A DNA stretch of 23,584 nt from DASUMF01 sp040510575 (GCA_040510575.1 JBEVIU010000062.1:1-23584), one strand, 5' to 3'; positions 7,179 to 14,875 are shown, counted from the first letter of the stretch. Numbers and translations: made by a program. The notes: generated by a model not told the origin, from the letters alone.

Positions 7179-9212
7179 TCATGGTGCAACGGTGCAGACG
7201 ACGCAGTCGTGGTTGAAGGCGGCGGGATCGGCGGTGGGCACGACGAGGCTCGACGGGTAGATCCCGTTGCGTTGGATGTTGTAGATGCCGCCGACGAGGC
7301 CGGGGATCAGGTTGATGCCCGGGAGCGCGAAGGGAATGTCGGAGGAACGCAGCGTGATGCGGAGCCGCTCCCCGGCCTGGAGCTCCATCGCGGTCGGCCA
7401 GATCCCGATCTCGAACTTGTTGACGGCACCGGGGATCAGCGCCGCCTGGGACTGTTGTGTGAAGGGGTGGAACGGCTGGATGATCCGGCCGCTGGCGTCG
7501 CGCCAGCTGTTGGTTTCGTCGAGCGCGCGTTGCGACCCGAGGAGCGCGCCGGCAGTGACCGACTCGACGCTTCCGTCGGTGCGGATCCGTTCGACGTTGA
7601 CGATGAACTCGGCGTTGAGTGTCGTCGACGACGCGTAGAGCGTGAGGTCCATCGGCCCTGCGATCACCTTCGGTGCCGTGAACGGATCGGTCGTGTACGT
7701 GAGCGAGCCGAGCTCGGTGGTCTCGGGTGCTTCGGGCCCGCACGCCCCGTCGAGGGGGACGCCGGTGAAATTGAGCAGCCCGGCGGTCTGCACCTTCAGT
7801 TGCACGCTGCACGGGCTCGAGACACCCGTCCACGCCATGGTGTCCTGACCGAACAGACCTCGCGGCGCGGTCGTGGTCAGCTTGCCGTCGTTGAGCGAGA
7901 ACGCGCTCCCACCAGCAGGCCCGGGCGCGAGGTGATACACGGTCGATGTCGTCTCGGAGAGCGGCCAACGGCTCGCGTCGACCCAACGGTCCGTCCCGAG
8001 CAAGTTCAGGTGCACGGGTGTGTCGGTCTGCTCGACGCCGTTGTCGACGCCCTTGAGGTAGTGATCGAACCAACGCAGACGTACCTGGTCGGCGACGTTC
8101 TTGTCGACCCCCGCGTGAGTCCACGGACCCACGAGAACCTGGAACCTGCCGTCAGGCACCTGACCGGCCAGCATCGGTGCGCGCTTGTCGCGCCCGACCG
8201 ACGCGTTCTGCAGCCCGGTGAAATTCATCAACGGACCCTTGCCCATGACGTCGTACCAACCGCCGATCAGGAACGTGGGCACGTTGTTCGCCGCGATCTG
8301 CTCGATGTTCTTCACCGGCGACTTCGCGTCCCACTCCGGACCCGCGAACGCCAACGGACCTCCCGTCACGAAATCGAACAACATGCCGCCACCGAACGCC
8401 GCCGAGCCTCCCAGCGCCTCCAGCGTTCGCTGCGCGAGGTCGACCGGATCGGTGAGACCGAGATAGTCCGGCACCGCCGTCACGCCAGTCCCGAGGAAGA
8501 GCCCGGCGTACAGGAGCCCGAAGCCACCATTGGGCATCCCCCCGTAGAGCCCATCACGCGCGACATCGTTGATCGCGACCTCCGGCACCGACGCCTTGAT
8601 CGGCGAATTCGGCCCCGCGATCGCCGAGGTGCGCAGCTGCGTGATGCCCATGTACGAGCCGCCATAGAGCCCGACCTTGCCGTTCGAGTTCGGCAGCGCC
8701 GCAGCCCAGTTCGCGAGCGCGACCCCGTCGAGCGCCTCGCGATCCGACCAGAGCTCGAACTCCCCCTCCGACCCACCACGGCCACGCACGTCGGCGATCA
8801 CCGCGATGTAGCCGCGCGGCACGAGGTACCCCTCGATGTCACCCGCCAACAAGGGCAGGATCGGACTGTTCTTCCCGTACGGCGTCTGCGTCAGCAACAC
8901 CGGGAACGGACCCGTCGCCGGCAACCCGGTGGCTGCATCGAGCGGGTACTTCACGTCGACGCGCAAGATCACGCCATCGTCCATCGCCACCTCGAGATTC
9001 GTCGCGGTCCCGATGCCGTACACCGCCGGCCCCGGCGTCCACTCCGCCGCAGCTGGGGATGCCCCGGCGGATCCCGGATCGGCCATTGCCGAGGTCGCGA
9101 TCAGCCACGGAACCGTGCAGCACACGGCGAATGCAACGGTCATGGCCACCATGCGGCGAGAGCTTGTCCGGCGCGTTTGCTTCATGAGTCGAATCGTCAT
9201 GGCGATTGACAT
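7179..9212 (-). CDS. Secreted CocE/NonD-type X-Pro dipeptidyl-peptidase-like hydrolase
   Basis: A protein of about 677 residues with the CocE/S15 architecture: catalytic alpha/beta-hydrolase domain, then a C-terminal jelly-roll domain. The elbow GLYGGSYMG holds Ser186; PYGKNSP at 111-117 and DVRGRGGSEGE at 141-151 are hallmark segments, and GPWTHAG supplies the probable His. The N-terminus has a basic region with two Arg pairs, then the hydrophobic stretch MVAMTVAFAVCCTVPWLIAT and a likely cleavage after SAMA. It is probably exported; a Tat signal is possible. The start is uncertain: ATG 9212, 9200 or 9185 all keep the signal peptide, and none has a well-placed ribosome-binding site. It is transcribed divergently from the P450 at 9403. 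It may release substrate from esters or amides outside the cell. Confidence 0.9.
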   Translation of the reverse strand: MSIAMTIRLMKQTRRTSSRRMVAMTVAFAVCCTVPWLIATSAMADPGSAGASPAAAEWTPGPAVYGIGTATNLEVAMDDGVILRVDVKYPLDAATGLPATGPFPVLLTQTPYGKNSPILPLLAGDIEGYLVPRGYIAVIADVRGRGGSEGEFELWSDREALDGVALANWAAALPNSNGKVGLYGGSYMGITQLRTSAIAGPNSPIKASVPEVAINDVARDGLYGGMPNGGFGLLYAGLFLGTGVTAVPDYLGLTDPVDLAQRTLEALGGSAAFGGGMLFDFVTGGPLAFAGPEWDAKSPVKNIEQIAANNVPTFLIGGWYDVMGKGPLMNFTGLQNASVGRDKRAPMLAGQVPDGRFQVLVGPWTHAGVDKNVADQVRLRWFDHYLKGVDNGVEQTDTPVHLNLLGTDRWVDASRWPLSETTSTVYHLAPGPAGGSAFSLNDGKLTTTAPRGLFGQDTMAWTGVSSPCSVQLKVQTAGLLNFTGVPLDGACGPEAPETTELGSLTYTTDPFTAPKVIAGPMDLTLYASSTTLNAEFIVNVERIRTDGSVESVTAGALLGSQRALDETNSWRDASGRIIQPFHPFTQQSQAALIPGAVNKFEIGIWPTAMELQAGERLRITLRSSDIPFALPGINLIPGLVGGIYNIQRNGIYPSSLVVPTADPAAFNHDCVVCTVAP

Positions 9213-9334
9213 TCCACCCAGCAGCAACACGCCAAACCCCCCAGATCGGTCAACGATGTTCACGTCGCCCCGGGCATGGCCGGGCCCCGCACGCAAAAGG
9301 CGAAGGAGTCAGCCCGATCCACCAGCCAAGAGGC

Positions 9335-9352
9335 CGTCACCATCCCGTGACG
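9335..9352. promoter_or_regulatory. Inverted repeat in divergent promoter region
   Basis: CGTCAC, six bases, GTGACG: a perfect 6-bp inverted repeat in the 190-nt gap between the CocE-type hydrolase (minus) and the P450 at 9403 (plus). The same arms, unspaced, occur at 4554-4565 before the paralogous P450. Candidate operator, by symmetry only. Confidence 0.35.
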
Positions 9353-9375
9353 CACACGCGACGATGGCGGTACTG

Positions 9376-9389
9376 TCGTGAGGTCACGA
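9376..9389. promoter_or_regulatory. 14-bp palindrome overlapping ribosome-binding region of fourth P450
   Basis: TCGTGA, GG, TCACGA is a perfect palindrome ending 13 nt before the GTG start at 9403 and touching the GAAGGGGGA ribosome-binding site. A protein bound here would block transcription, and a short RNA stem could also form. The role is inferred. Confidence 0.4.
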
Positions 9390-9402
9390 AGGGGGATCTG
9401 CT

Positions 9403-10602
9403 GTGTCGTACACCACCAGTGCCGTCGACGATGCGGAGCGGAACCGCTTGGCCTACGAGCGCTCCGCCCGCCCGCGCGAGTACTACGCGGAGCTCCGAGC
9501 ACGCGGTCGCATCGACAGCGCCGAGAACCCGGAGGAATTGGTGCTCGTGCGGCGCGACGACGTCGAGCACGCGTTGCGCACGTGGCAGGACTACTCGTCG
9601 GAGTTCAGCGGGGTGATGGGCAGCGACGAACCGCTCATCCCGCTCAACGTCGACCCGCCGCTGCACGCCAACTATCGCAAGCTGCTCGACCCCTACTTCG
9701 CGCCGAAGAAGATGGCCGCACTGCAACCAACGGTGCAGCAGCACACCAACGACCTCATCGACGCGTTCATCGGGCGTGGGAGTTGCGACTTCTCCACCGA
9801 GATGGCGGTCCCGTTGCCATGCTCGACGTACCTGAGCCTGCTCGGCCTCCCCACCGACGAGCTCGACGCGCTGGTCCGGTGGAAGGACATCATGATCCGG
9901 CCCGAGCACGTCGTGGCCGACCGCGACGAGGCGCTCGCGCTGCAGGCAACCACGGCCGGTGAGATCTACGGCCGCTTCGGTGAAGAGGTCGCGGCGCGAC
10001 GCACGAAGCCGCGCGACGACCTCATCACGTACCTCGTGCAGGCCGAGATCGCGGGCGAGAAGCTGACCGACAGCGAGATCCTCCGCACGTGCTTCCTGCT
10101 CCTCGCGGCCGGGCTCGACACGGTGACCATCTCGCTCGAGTGCATCTTCGCCTACCTGGTCGACCACGACGACGCTCGCGCCATGCTCGTGCGCGAGCCG
10201 GGTTCCGAGATCACCCTCATCGAAGAGCTGCTGCGCTGGGAGACGCCGGTGCAGACGGTCACCCGTCGGGCGACGCGCGACCTCGAGGTCGAGCCCGGCG
10301 TCGTCATCCCGAAGGACCAGACCGTCCTCCTCGCCCTCGCTTCGGCCGACGTCGATCCCGAGGGAGTGCCCGGCGCCGACGAGGTCGACGTGCGCCGCGG
10401 CGACATCCGTGCGTTCGCGTTCGGTGGTGGCCCCCATCGGTGCCTCGGCTCCAACCTGGCGCGGATGGAGCTCCGGACGGTGGTGCGCACGTGGCACGAC
10501 CGCATCCCCGAGTACCAGCTCGCGCCCGACACCGATCTCGTGTGGAACGGATCGACCTTGCGCGGTGTCGACCACATGCCGCTCACGTGGCAGCCGGCGT
10601 GA
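9403..10602 (+). CDS. Cytochrome P450 (fourth)
   Basis: A 399-residue P450. I-helix AGLDT at 236-240, ExxR at 275-278, haem loop FGGGPHRCLG with Cys347. The segment PLIPLNVDPP at 77-86 and the YRKLLDP block match the P450 at 3206-4465, its closest relative in the window. The stretch between K-helix and haem (ASADVDPEGVPGADEVDVRR) lacks the usual NRD and PxxF residues, although its length is preserved. The GTG start has a strong AAGGGGG site about 7 nt upstream. The ferredoxin gene overlaps its stop by 4 nt, and a flavin-reductase-like gene follows, so this is a compact monooxygenase operon. Substrate unknown. Confidence 0.96.
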   Translation: MSYTTSAVDDAERNRLAYERSARPREYYAELRARGRIDSAENPEELVLVRRDDVEHALRTWQDYSSEFSGVMGSDEPLIPLNVDPPLHANYRKLLDPYFAPKKMAALQPTVQQHTNDLIDAFIGRGSCDFSTEMAVPLPCSTYLSLLGLPTDELDALVRWKDIMIRPEHVVADRDEALALQATTAGEIYGRFGEEVAARRTKPRDDLITYLVQAEIAGEKLTDSEILRTCFLLLAAGLDTVTISLECIFAYLVDHDDARAMLVREPGSEITLIEELLRWETPVQTVTRRATRDLEVEPGVVIPKDQTVLLALASADVDPEGVPGADEVDVRRGDIRAFAFGGGPHRCLGSNLARMELRTVVRTWHDRIPEYQLAPDTDLVWNGSTLRGVDHMPLTWQPA

Positions 10603-10793
10603 AGATCAGCATCGACCCCCAGCGGTGCCAAGGCCAGGGCCGCTGCTGGGACACCGCCCCCGACCTCGTCGACGCCGACGACGACGGGCGGGGCGTGATT
10701 CGCGGCCCCGGCGAGGTGCCGCCCGAGCTCGTCGATCAGGCCGAGACGGCGGAACGGGTGTGTCCAGAACGCGCGGTGATCCTCTCGCGCTGA
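10599..10793 (+). CDS. 3Fe-4S ferredoxin, P450 redox partner
   Basis: A 64-residue ferredoxin with Cys10, Cys16 and Cys55-Pro56 in the pattern C-x2-Q-x2-C...CP. Gln13 stands where a 4Fe-4S protein would have Cys, so a 3Fe-4S cluster is expected. DADDDG at 25-30 is the usual acidic turn. The GTG start lies inside the P450 stop (GTGA overlap), exactly as in the pair at 370-561. The two ferredoxins are clearly related but differ at most surface positions, which suggests each is tuned to its own P450. Confidence 0.93.
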   Translation: MKISIDPQRCQGQGRCWDTAPDLVDADDDGRGVIRGPGEVPPELVDQAETAERVCPERAVILSR

Positions 10794-10877
10794 CGACACG
10801 CCCACTCGAGCTCCGCGCGCATCCAGCCGGAGCGCGCCGGTCGTTTGACCTCGTACCTGGCCGGGTAGCCGGGCACG

Positions 10878-11384
10878 ATGCAGACCGCACCCGAAGCGTT
10901 CCAGGACCTCGTGTCGGAGCTCGACTACCCGATGTTCGTCGTGACCGCTGCCAGCAACGGCGCGCGAGCAGGATGTCTCGTCGGCTTCACCACGCAATGC
11001 AGCATCGATCCGGCGCGGTTTCTCGTGTGCCTCTCCAAGAACAACGCAACGTGGGAGGTCGCGCGCACGGCCGACGCGCTCGCAGTCCACTTCCTGCGCG
11101 CGGATCAGCGAGAGATCGCCGAGCACTTCGGGAGCGTGTCGGCGAAGGACGACCCCGACAAGTTGACCGCGTGGCCCCTCGGTTCGGGCCCCGGAGGCCT
11201 CCCGATCCTCGAAGACTGCGACTGGTTCGTCGGTCGCGTCGTCGGGCAGGTCGACCTCGGCGACCACACCGGATTCGTCCTGGACCCGACGGACGGAGAG
11301 CTCGACCACGGCCCGGGCCCTCAGCTCGGCTACGACCAACTCGACGACATCGAAGCCGGTCAGCCCGCGGGCATCGATCACTGA
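10878..11384 (+). CDS. Flavin reductase-like (FMN-binding split-barrel) protein
   Basis: A 168-residue protein of the flavin-reductase-like family. The stretch VGFTTQCSIDPARFLVCLSK at about 35-54 is the flavin-binding core of this fold, and NATWEVARTADALAVHFL continues the family pattern. Members use NAD(P)H to reduce FMN or FAD for a partner oxygenase, or act as bound-flavin oxidoreductases. It begins 84 nt after the ferredoxin, so it may belong to the same transcript; no strong ribosome-binding site is visible. P450s do not need free reduced flavin, so the partner may be elsewhere. Its 3' end faces the methyltransferase gene 10 nt away. Confidence 0.88.
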   Translation: MQTAPEAFQDLVSELDYPMFVVTAASNGARAGCLVGFTTQCSIDPARFLVCLSKNNATWEVARTADALAVHFLRADQREIAEHFGSVSAKDDPDKLTAWPLGSGPGGLPILEDCDWFVGRVVGQVDLGDHTGFVLDPTDGELDHGPGPQLGYDQLDDIEAGQPAGIDH

Positions 11385-11394
11385 CCGGCCGACT

Positions 11395-12036
11395 TCACGA
11401 CGAGGCGCGCAGGAGCAGGATCGCTCGCTCTGCGGTGAGCTCCTTCGTCTCGGCGATGTGCAATGGATTGCGAGTCGCGGCGAGGAGCGCAGCCACCGCC
11501 TCACCCTGCGCTGCTCCCCTCACCTGCAGCAGGGCAGCGCCCTCTGGTGAGAGCCGCCGCGCCACGACGCCGAGACAGCGACGGATCTCGCCGAGGCCGT
11601 CGGGACCGCCGTCGATCGCGTGCGCGGGATCGTCGGGATACACGTTCACCTGCTCGGTCCGGAGGTAGGGCGGGTCCGCGAGGAGGAGCGGAAAGAGCTC
11701 CTCGTCGTGGAGCGCCGCACCGATCGGCGCGCAACGGACGTCGGAGTCGAGCCCGAGCCGCCGCGCGTTGCGGCGGGCCCACTCGCAGGCGTGTGCATCG
11801 TCGTCGACCTGCACGAGCGGCCGACCGCAGAGATGCGCTGCTGCGAGACCGATGTGTCCGGCACCGCAGTAGAGCTCGAGGAGTGCGCCCGCAGGAACTC
11901 TGCCGGCGAGCTCCGCAGCCCAGCAGCTCTGCGCAAGGGTCCATGCCCGCGGCTCGATCACCGTGTCGTCGTACTCGATCACGATCGGACCGAACACGGT
12001 CTGGCGTGTCGAGCCTTGCTGCGCGCTGCTGCTCAT
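11395..12036 (-). CDS. HemK/PrmC-like SAM-dependent methyltransferase
   Basis: A 213-residue class I methyltransferase. Motif I is LELYCGAGHIG at 53-63 for SAM binding. Acidic residues at 77-80 (VDDD) follow the second strand, and ADPPYL at 120-125 is the (N/D)PPY motif of enzymes that methylate amide or base nitrogens, as in the protein-glutamine methyltransferases HemK/PrmC or RNA methyltransferases of the RsmC/RlmG group. IEPRAWT at 27-33 recalls the substrate-side motif of HemK. The protein lacks the N-terminal helical domain of PrmC, so it is probably not the release-factor enzyme. Divergent from the iron-enzyme gene (91 nt apart). Target unknown. Confidence 0.82.
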   Translation of the reverse strand: MSSSAQQGSTRQTVFGPIVIEYDDTVIEPRAWTLAQSCWAAELAGRVPAGALLELYCGAGHIGLAAAHLCGRPLVQVDDDAHACEWARRNARRLGLDSDVRCAPIGAALHDEELFPLLLADPPYLRTEQVNVYPDDPAHAIDGGPDGLGEIRRCLGVVARRLSPEGAALLQVRGAAQGEAVAALLAATRNPLHIAETKELTAERAILLLRASS

Positions 12037-12127
12037 CGGTGACGGCTACCCACGTATCACGCCGGTGAACCTGGCGCGACGCACGTTTCGTCCACGCGGC
12101 TCGACGGGTAGGAGCGTGCACTCAGCC

Positions 12128-13063
12128 ATGGGACTCACCACCGACCTGACCGAGGCACTACGCGACGATCCGGGCCGCCTCCCCGCGCTCGATGCATCGC
12201 AGGCGGTGAGTTGGCGCGACGCGCTCTCCGCGCTGATCGCGCTCCACGACCTGCACCTCGCACCGATCGAGACGCTCGGCGCGTCGGTGCGGCTCCAGCA
12301 CGATCCCGACACCGCCCGCGTGAAGCGGGATCTCGAGGCGAGGCTCGTCGCACACCTCGATGCGGCGTCATCATCACCACGCCTCCAGGCGGATGCGGTC
12401 GGCGAGTTGCGCCGGATCGCGAAGCAGGATCTGGTGCCCGAGGCGTACGAGTGGCTGGCACGGGAGGCGAGCTTCGACGAGCTCCGGCACTTCCTCGCGA
12501 TCGAGGGCGGCCCCGACGGCGGATTCGACGATCTCGTCGCGATCTGTCAGATCGGGCTCACCGGAACGGCGAAGCTGGTGCTCGGCGCCAACTACTGGGA
12601 CGAGATGGGCCGAGGCGAGCCCGACGCCGTGCACACCGAATTGCATCGTCGACTCGTGCGGGCGCTCGACCTCTCGGCACCCGAGGACGCCCTCCCGATC
12701 GAGGCCCTCGAGCGCACCGCGTTGAACGGCCTCCTCGCGACCAACCGCTGGCTGCAACCCGAGATGATCGGCGCCCTCGGGCTGCTCGAGCTCCAGGCCG
12801 GGCCGCGCTGCCGGCGAGTCCTCGCGGCCCTCCAACGACTCGGTGCGCCGGCTGATGCGTTCCCGTTCTACGAGGAGCACGCCGCGGCCGACCCCCGTCA
12901 CGGCAAGGACTGGCTCGAGCGGGGCGTGCGTGCGGTCGAGGAAGCGATCCCGGACGCGAGCCAACACATCGTGCGGGGCGCACGATGGCGCTCCGACGTG
13001 AACCACCGACTCTTCGAGTCGCTGCGCACACACTGCGCGCACGGCGCGCCGCGCGCCGCCTGA
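12128..13063 (+). CDS. Haem-oxygenase-like iron-containing redox enzyme
   Basis: A 311-residue all-helical protein resembling the 'iron-containing redox enzyme' family, part of the haem-oxygenase-like diiron oxidase (HDO) superfamily (PF14518-type). Candidate metal ligands sit in the expected helical segments: Glu126 (FLAIEGG), Glu159 in ANYWDEMGRG, His169 in AVHTELH, and the late block EEHAAADPRH with His251, Asp255 and His258. Characterised HDO enzymes oxidise amines, fatty acids or amino acids with O2, often in natural-product pathways; the substrate here is unknown. ATG 12128 has AGGAG 13 nt upstream, slightly far; an in-frame GTG at 12116 is too close to that site. A tRNA gene follows 143 nt downstream. 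Confidence 0.82.
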   Translation: MGLTTDLTEALRDDPGRLPALDASQAVSWRDALSALIALHDLHLAPIETLGASVRLQHDPDTARVKRDLEARLVAHLDAASSSPRLQADAVGELRRIAKQDLVPEAYEWLAREASFDELRHFLAIEGGPDGGFDDLVAICQIGLTGTAKLVLGANYWDEMGRGEPDAVHTELHRRLVRALDLSAPEDALPIEALERTALNGLLATNRWLQPEMIGALGLLELQAGPRCRRVLAALQRLGAPADAFPFYEEHAAADPRHGKDWLERGVRAVEEAIPDASQHIVRGARWRSDVNHRLFESLRTHCAHGAPRAA

Positions 13064-13206
13064 CCGCCACGGGATCTCTCGGTTCCTCAGGCGCCGGTCT
13101 TCGTGGCCACGGAGCGACGGCGCTCAGAGGATGTCGTTGCGCGGATCGACTCCTCTATCGTGATCGGCCTGGCGCAGGGTCTTCGACCACTTCTCGCGCC
13201 GGCCCC

Positions 13207-13278
13207 GCCCTCGTAGCTCAGGGGATAGAGCATCGGTTTCCTAAACCGTGTGCCCAGGTTCGAATCCTGGCGGGGGCA
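13207..13278 (+). tRNA. tRNA-Arg (anticodon CCT)
   Basis: A cloverleaf can be drawn by hand. The acceptor stem GCCCTCG pairs with CGGGGGC (one T-G pair), the D stem is GCTC/GAGC, the anticodon loop is TTCCTAA with anticodon CCT, and the T arm is CCAGG-TTCGAAT-CCTGG. The first base pair of the anticodon stem is a T-T mismatch. The discriminator base is A13278 and the encoded sequence continues CCG, so the 3' CCA is added after transcription. It reads the rare AGG codon. No repeat of its 3' end was seen in the window, so there is no sign of an integrated element here. Confidence 0.95.
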
Positions 13279-13291
13279 CCGGTCAACCTGT

Positions 13292-14233
13292 TCAGCCGCC
13301 GCTCGCTGCGGCCGGCCCGCGGAACAACATGGTGCCGAGCGGGTGGCCGTAGTCGAACTCGTAGTCCTGGAACTTCGCGCCCTGCTCCTGGAGCTCCTCG
13401 ACGGTCCAGAAGTCGCCGTCCTTCTTGATCTCGTCGACGATCACGAACGGTTGGAACAGGTACACCTCGCCGCCCTGCACGAAGAAGACGCGCCCGTGGA
13501 TCGGGCAGTCCGCGGTTGCCAGGTACGCGACGAACGGTGAGACGTTGCCCGGGTGCATCGGCGTCCACTCGTCGGATGGAGGCTCGGTGGCTTCTGGGCG
13601 CCCGAGCCCGGTGAGACGCGTCGCGGCCGCGGGTGCGATCGCGTTCACACGCACGCCGTAGCGCGACAGCTCCTGGTCGGCGATGATCGAGAAGGTCGCG
13701 ATGCCCGTCTTGGCCGCGCCGTAGTTCGTCTGGCCGACGTTGCCGAAGAGGCCCGACGTCGACGACGTGTTGACCACCGCGCGCTTCGCGTCGTTCCCGG
13801 CCTTCGACTGGTCCCGCCAGTACGACGCCGCGTGACGGGTGGTCGCGAAGTGACCGCGCAGGTGCACCTTCATGATCGCGTCCCACTCCGCTTCCGACAT
13901 GTTGAAGAGCATGCGGTCGCGCAGGATGCCTGCGTTGTTCACGAGCACGTGGAGGTCGCCGAACGCGTCGACCGCCTGTTGGATCAGGCGTTGCGCGCCC
14001 TCGAAGTCGGAGATGTCGTCACCGTTGGCGACAGCCTCACCGCCGAGCGCCTTGATCTCCTCGACCACCTGCTGTGCTGGGGTGGCGTCGGAGCCGGAGC
14101 CGTCTTCGGCGCCGCCGAGGTCGTTGACCACGACCTTTGCGCCCTCACGTGCGAACAACAGCGCGTGCTCGCGCCCGATCCCGCGCCCCGCCCCGGTGAT
14201 GACCGCGACCCGGCCCTCGAGCGTGTTCGGCAT
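13292..14233 (-). CDS. Short-chain dehydrogenase, hydroxyacyl-CoA dehydrogenase-like
   Basis: A 313-residue classical SDR, longer than the usual 250 because of a C-terminal extension. It has TGAGRGIG at 13-20 for cofactor binding and NDLGG after beta-2, indicating NAD preference. NNAG is at 99-102, with catalytic Ser157/158 and Tyr171-x3-Lys175. The VVVNDLGG-D stretch and the late PIHGRVFFVQGGEVYLFQP resemble the (3R)-hydroxyacyl-CoA dehydrogenase domain of multifunctional enzyme type 2 (17-beta-HSD4). A role in beta-oxidation of a side chain or ring-opened product is therefore plausible. The start at 14233 lies 81 nt after the decarboxylase-like gene; a strong inverted repeat sits between them. 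The 3' end stops 13 nt from the tRNA. Confidence 0.92.
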   Translation of the reverse strand: MPNTLEGRVAVITGAGRGIGREHALLFAREGAKVVVNDLGGAEDGSGSDATPAQQVVEEIKALGGEAVANGDDISDFEGAQRLIQQAVDAFGDLHVLVNNAGILRDRMLFNMSEAEWDAIMKVHLRGHFATTRHAASYWRDQSKAGNDAKRAVVNTSSTSGLFGNVGQTNYGAAKTGIATFSIIADQELSRYGVRVNAIAPAAATRLTGLGRPEATEPPSDEWTPMHPGNVSPFVAYLATADCPIHGRVFFVQGGEVYLFQPFVIVDEIKKDGDFWTVEELQEQGAKFQDYEFDYGHPLGTMLFRGPAAASGG

Positions 14234-14275
14234 CTCTCGTTCCCTCCGTGGGTGATCGAACTGTGGTGTCGAAAC

Positions 14276-14304
14276 GGTCTATCGCGATCACGCCGCGACA
14301 GACC
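14276..14304. promoter_or_regulatory. 29-nt interrupted inverted repeat upstream of dehydrogenase
   Basis: Left arm GGTCTATCGCG, a 7-nt centre, right arm CGCGACAGACC: 10 of 11 positions pair. It lies between the decarboxylase-like stop (14315) and the dehydrogenase start (14233), 43-71 nt before that start. On the minus strand only a short GTTTC follows, so a classical terminator is doubtful. An operator or an mRNA stem-loop are the alternatives. Confidence 0.45.
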
Positions 14305-14314
14305 ACCGCCAGCG

Positions 14315-14875
14315 TCAATCCTCGAATCCCACCGCGCCGGGCTCGAGCGGGGTCCCGAAGGCGTTGAGGCTGAACGACACGAGGTGGTAGTACCCGACGA
14401 GCAGCACGGCCTGGATCAGTTGTGCGTCGTCGTACTCGGCAGCGAGCGCGTTCCACGTGTCGTCGCCGACCTGCTGGTGCTCGTGGAGCTCGTCAGCCAG
14501 CCTGCACAGCGTCTGCTCGAATGGATCCCAGCCCGACGCGGCGGGACCGTCGACGATGCGTTGCACGTCGGCGTCGGTCATGCCGCCGTGGTTGGCGACG
14601 CGCCGATGCTGCGCGAACTCGTAGTTCGACTGGCAGTTCCATCCGGTGCGGAGGATGAGCGTCTCCCGATGGCGTAGCGGGATGCCGCCGTCGCGCAGGG
14701 TGCGACCCAAGGTGGTCATGGCCTCGGCGAGATCCGGTGCACGCACCAGGGTGGTGTAGATGTTGCGCGTCGGCCCGACCAGCAACGGAGCCAGCACCTC
14801 GCGTTGACGATCGCTCCACTCGTCTTCGGCAAGTGGCGCGAGCCGCTCGGGGCGCTCGTTCGACTCCTCTCCCAT
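14315..14875 (-). CDS. Carboxymuconolactone decarboxylase-family protein
   Basis: A 186-residue all-helical protein of the carboxymuconolactone decarboxylase/AhpD-like family. The diagnostic stretch is RETLILRTGWNCQSNYEFAQHR near 70-91, containing Cys81, Glu86 and His90, the C-x4-E-x3-H pattern of this family. There is only one Cys in the motif, so an AhpD-type CxxC peroxidase is unlikely; a decarboxylase or unknown lyase-like role fits better. The ATG at 14875 has a weak GAGAGT site upstream; the next 155 nt towards the hydrolase gene carry no supported gene. It probably shares a transcript with the dehydrogenase downstream, although a hairpin separates them. Confidence 0.9.
   Translation of the reverse strand: MGEESNERPERLAPLAEDEWSDRQREVLAPLLVGPTRNIYTTLVRAPDLAEAMTTLGRTLRDGGIPLRHRETLILRTGWNCQSNYEFAQHRRVANHGGMTDADVQRIVDGPAASGWDPFEQTLCRLADELHEHQQVGDDTWNALAAEYDDAQLIQAVLLVGYYHLVSFSLNAFGTPLEPGAVGFED

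Noticed and set aside
13207..13312. tRNA-Arg as an integration site of a mobile element
   Set aside because: No integrase gene and no second copy of the tRNA 3' end were found in the window; the dehydrogenase begins 13 nt later without a break.
13295..13312. Terminator hairpin after the tRNA (GCCGC, 8 nt, GCGGC)
   Set aside because: The stem is only 5 bp, has no T-run and lies inside the end of the convergent dehydrogenase gene.
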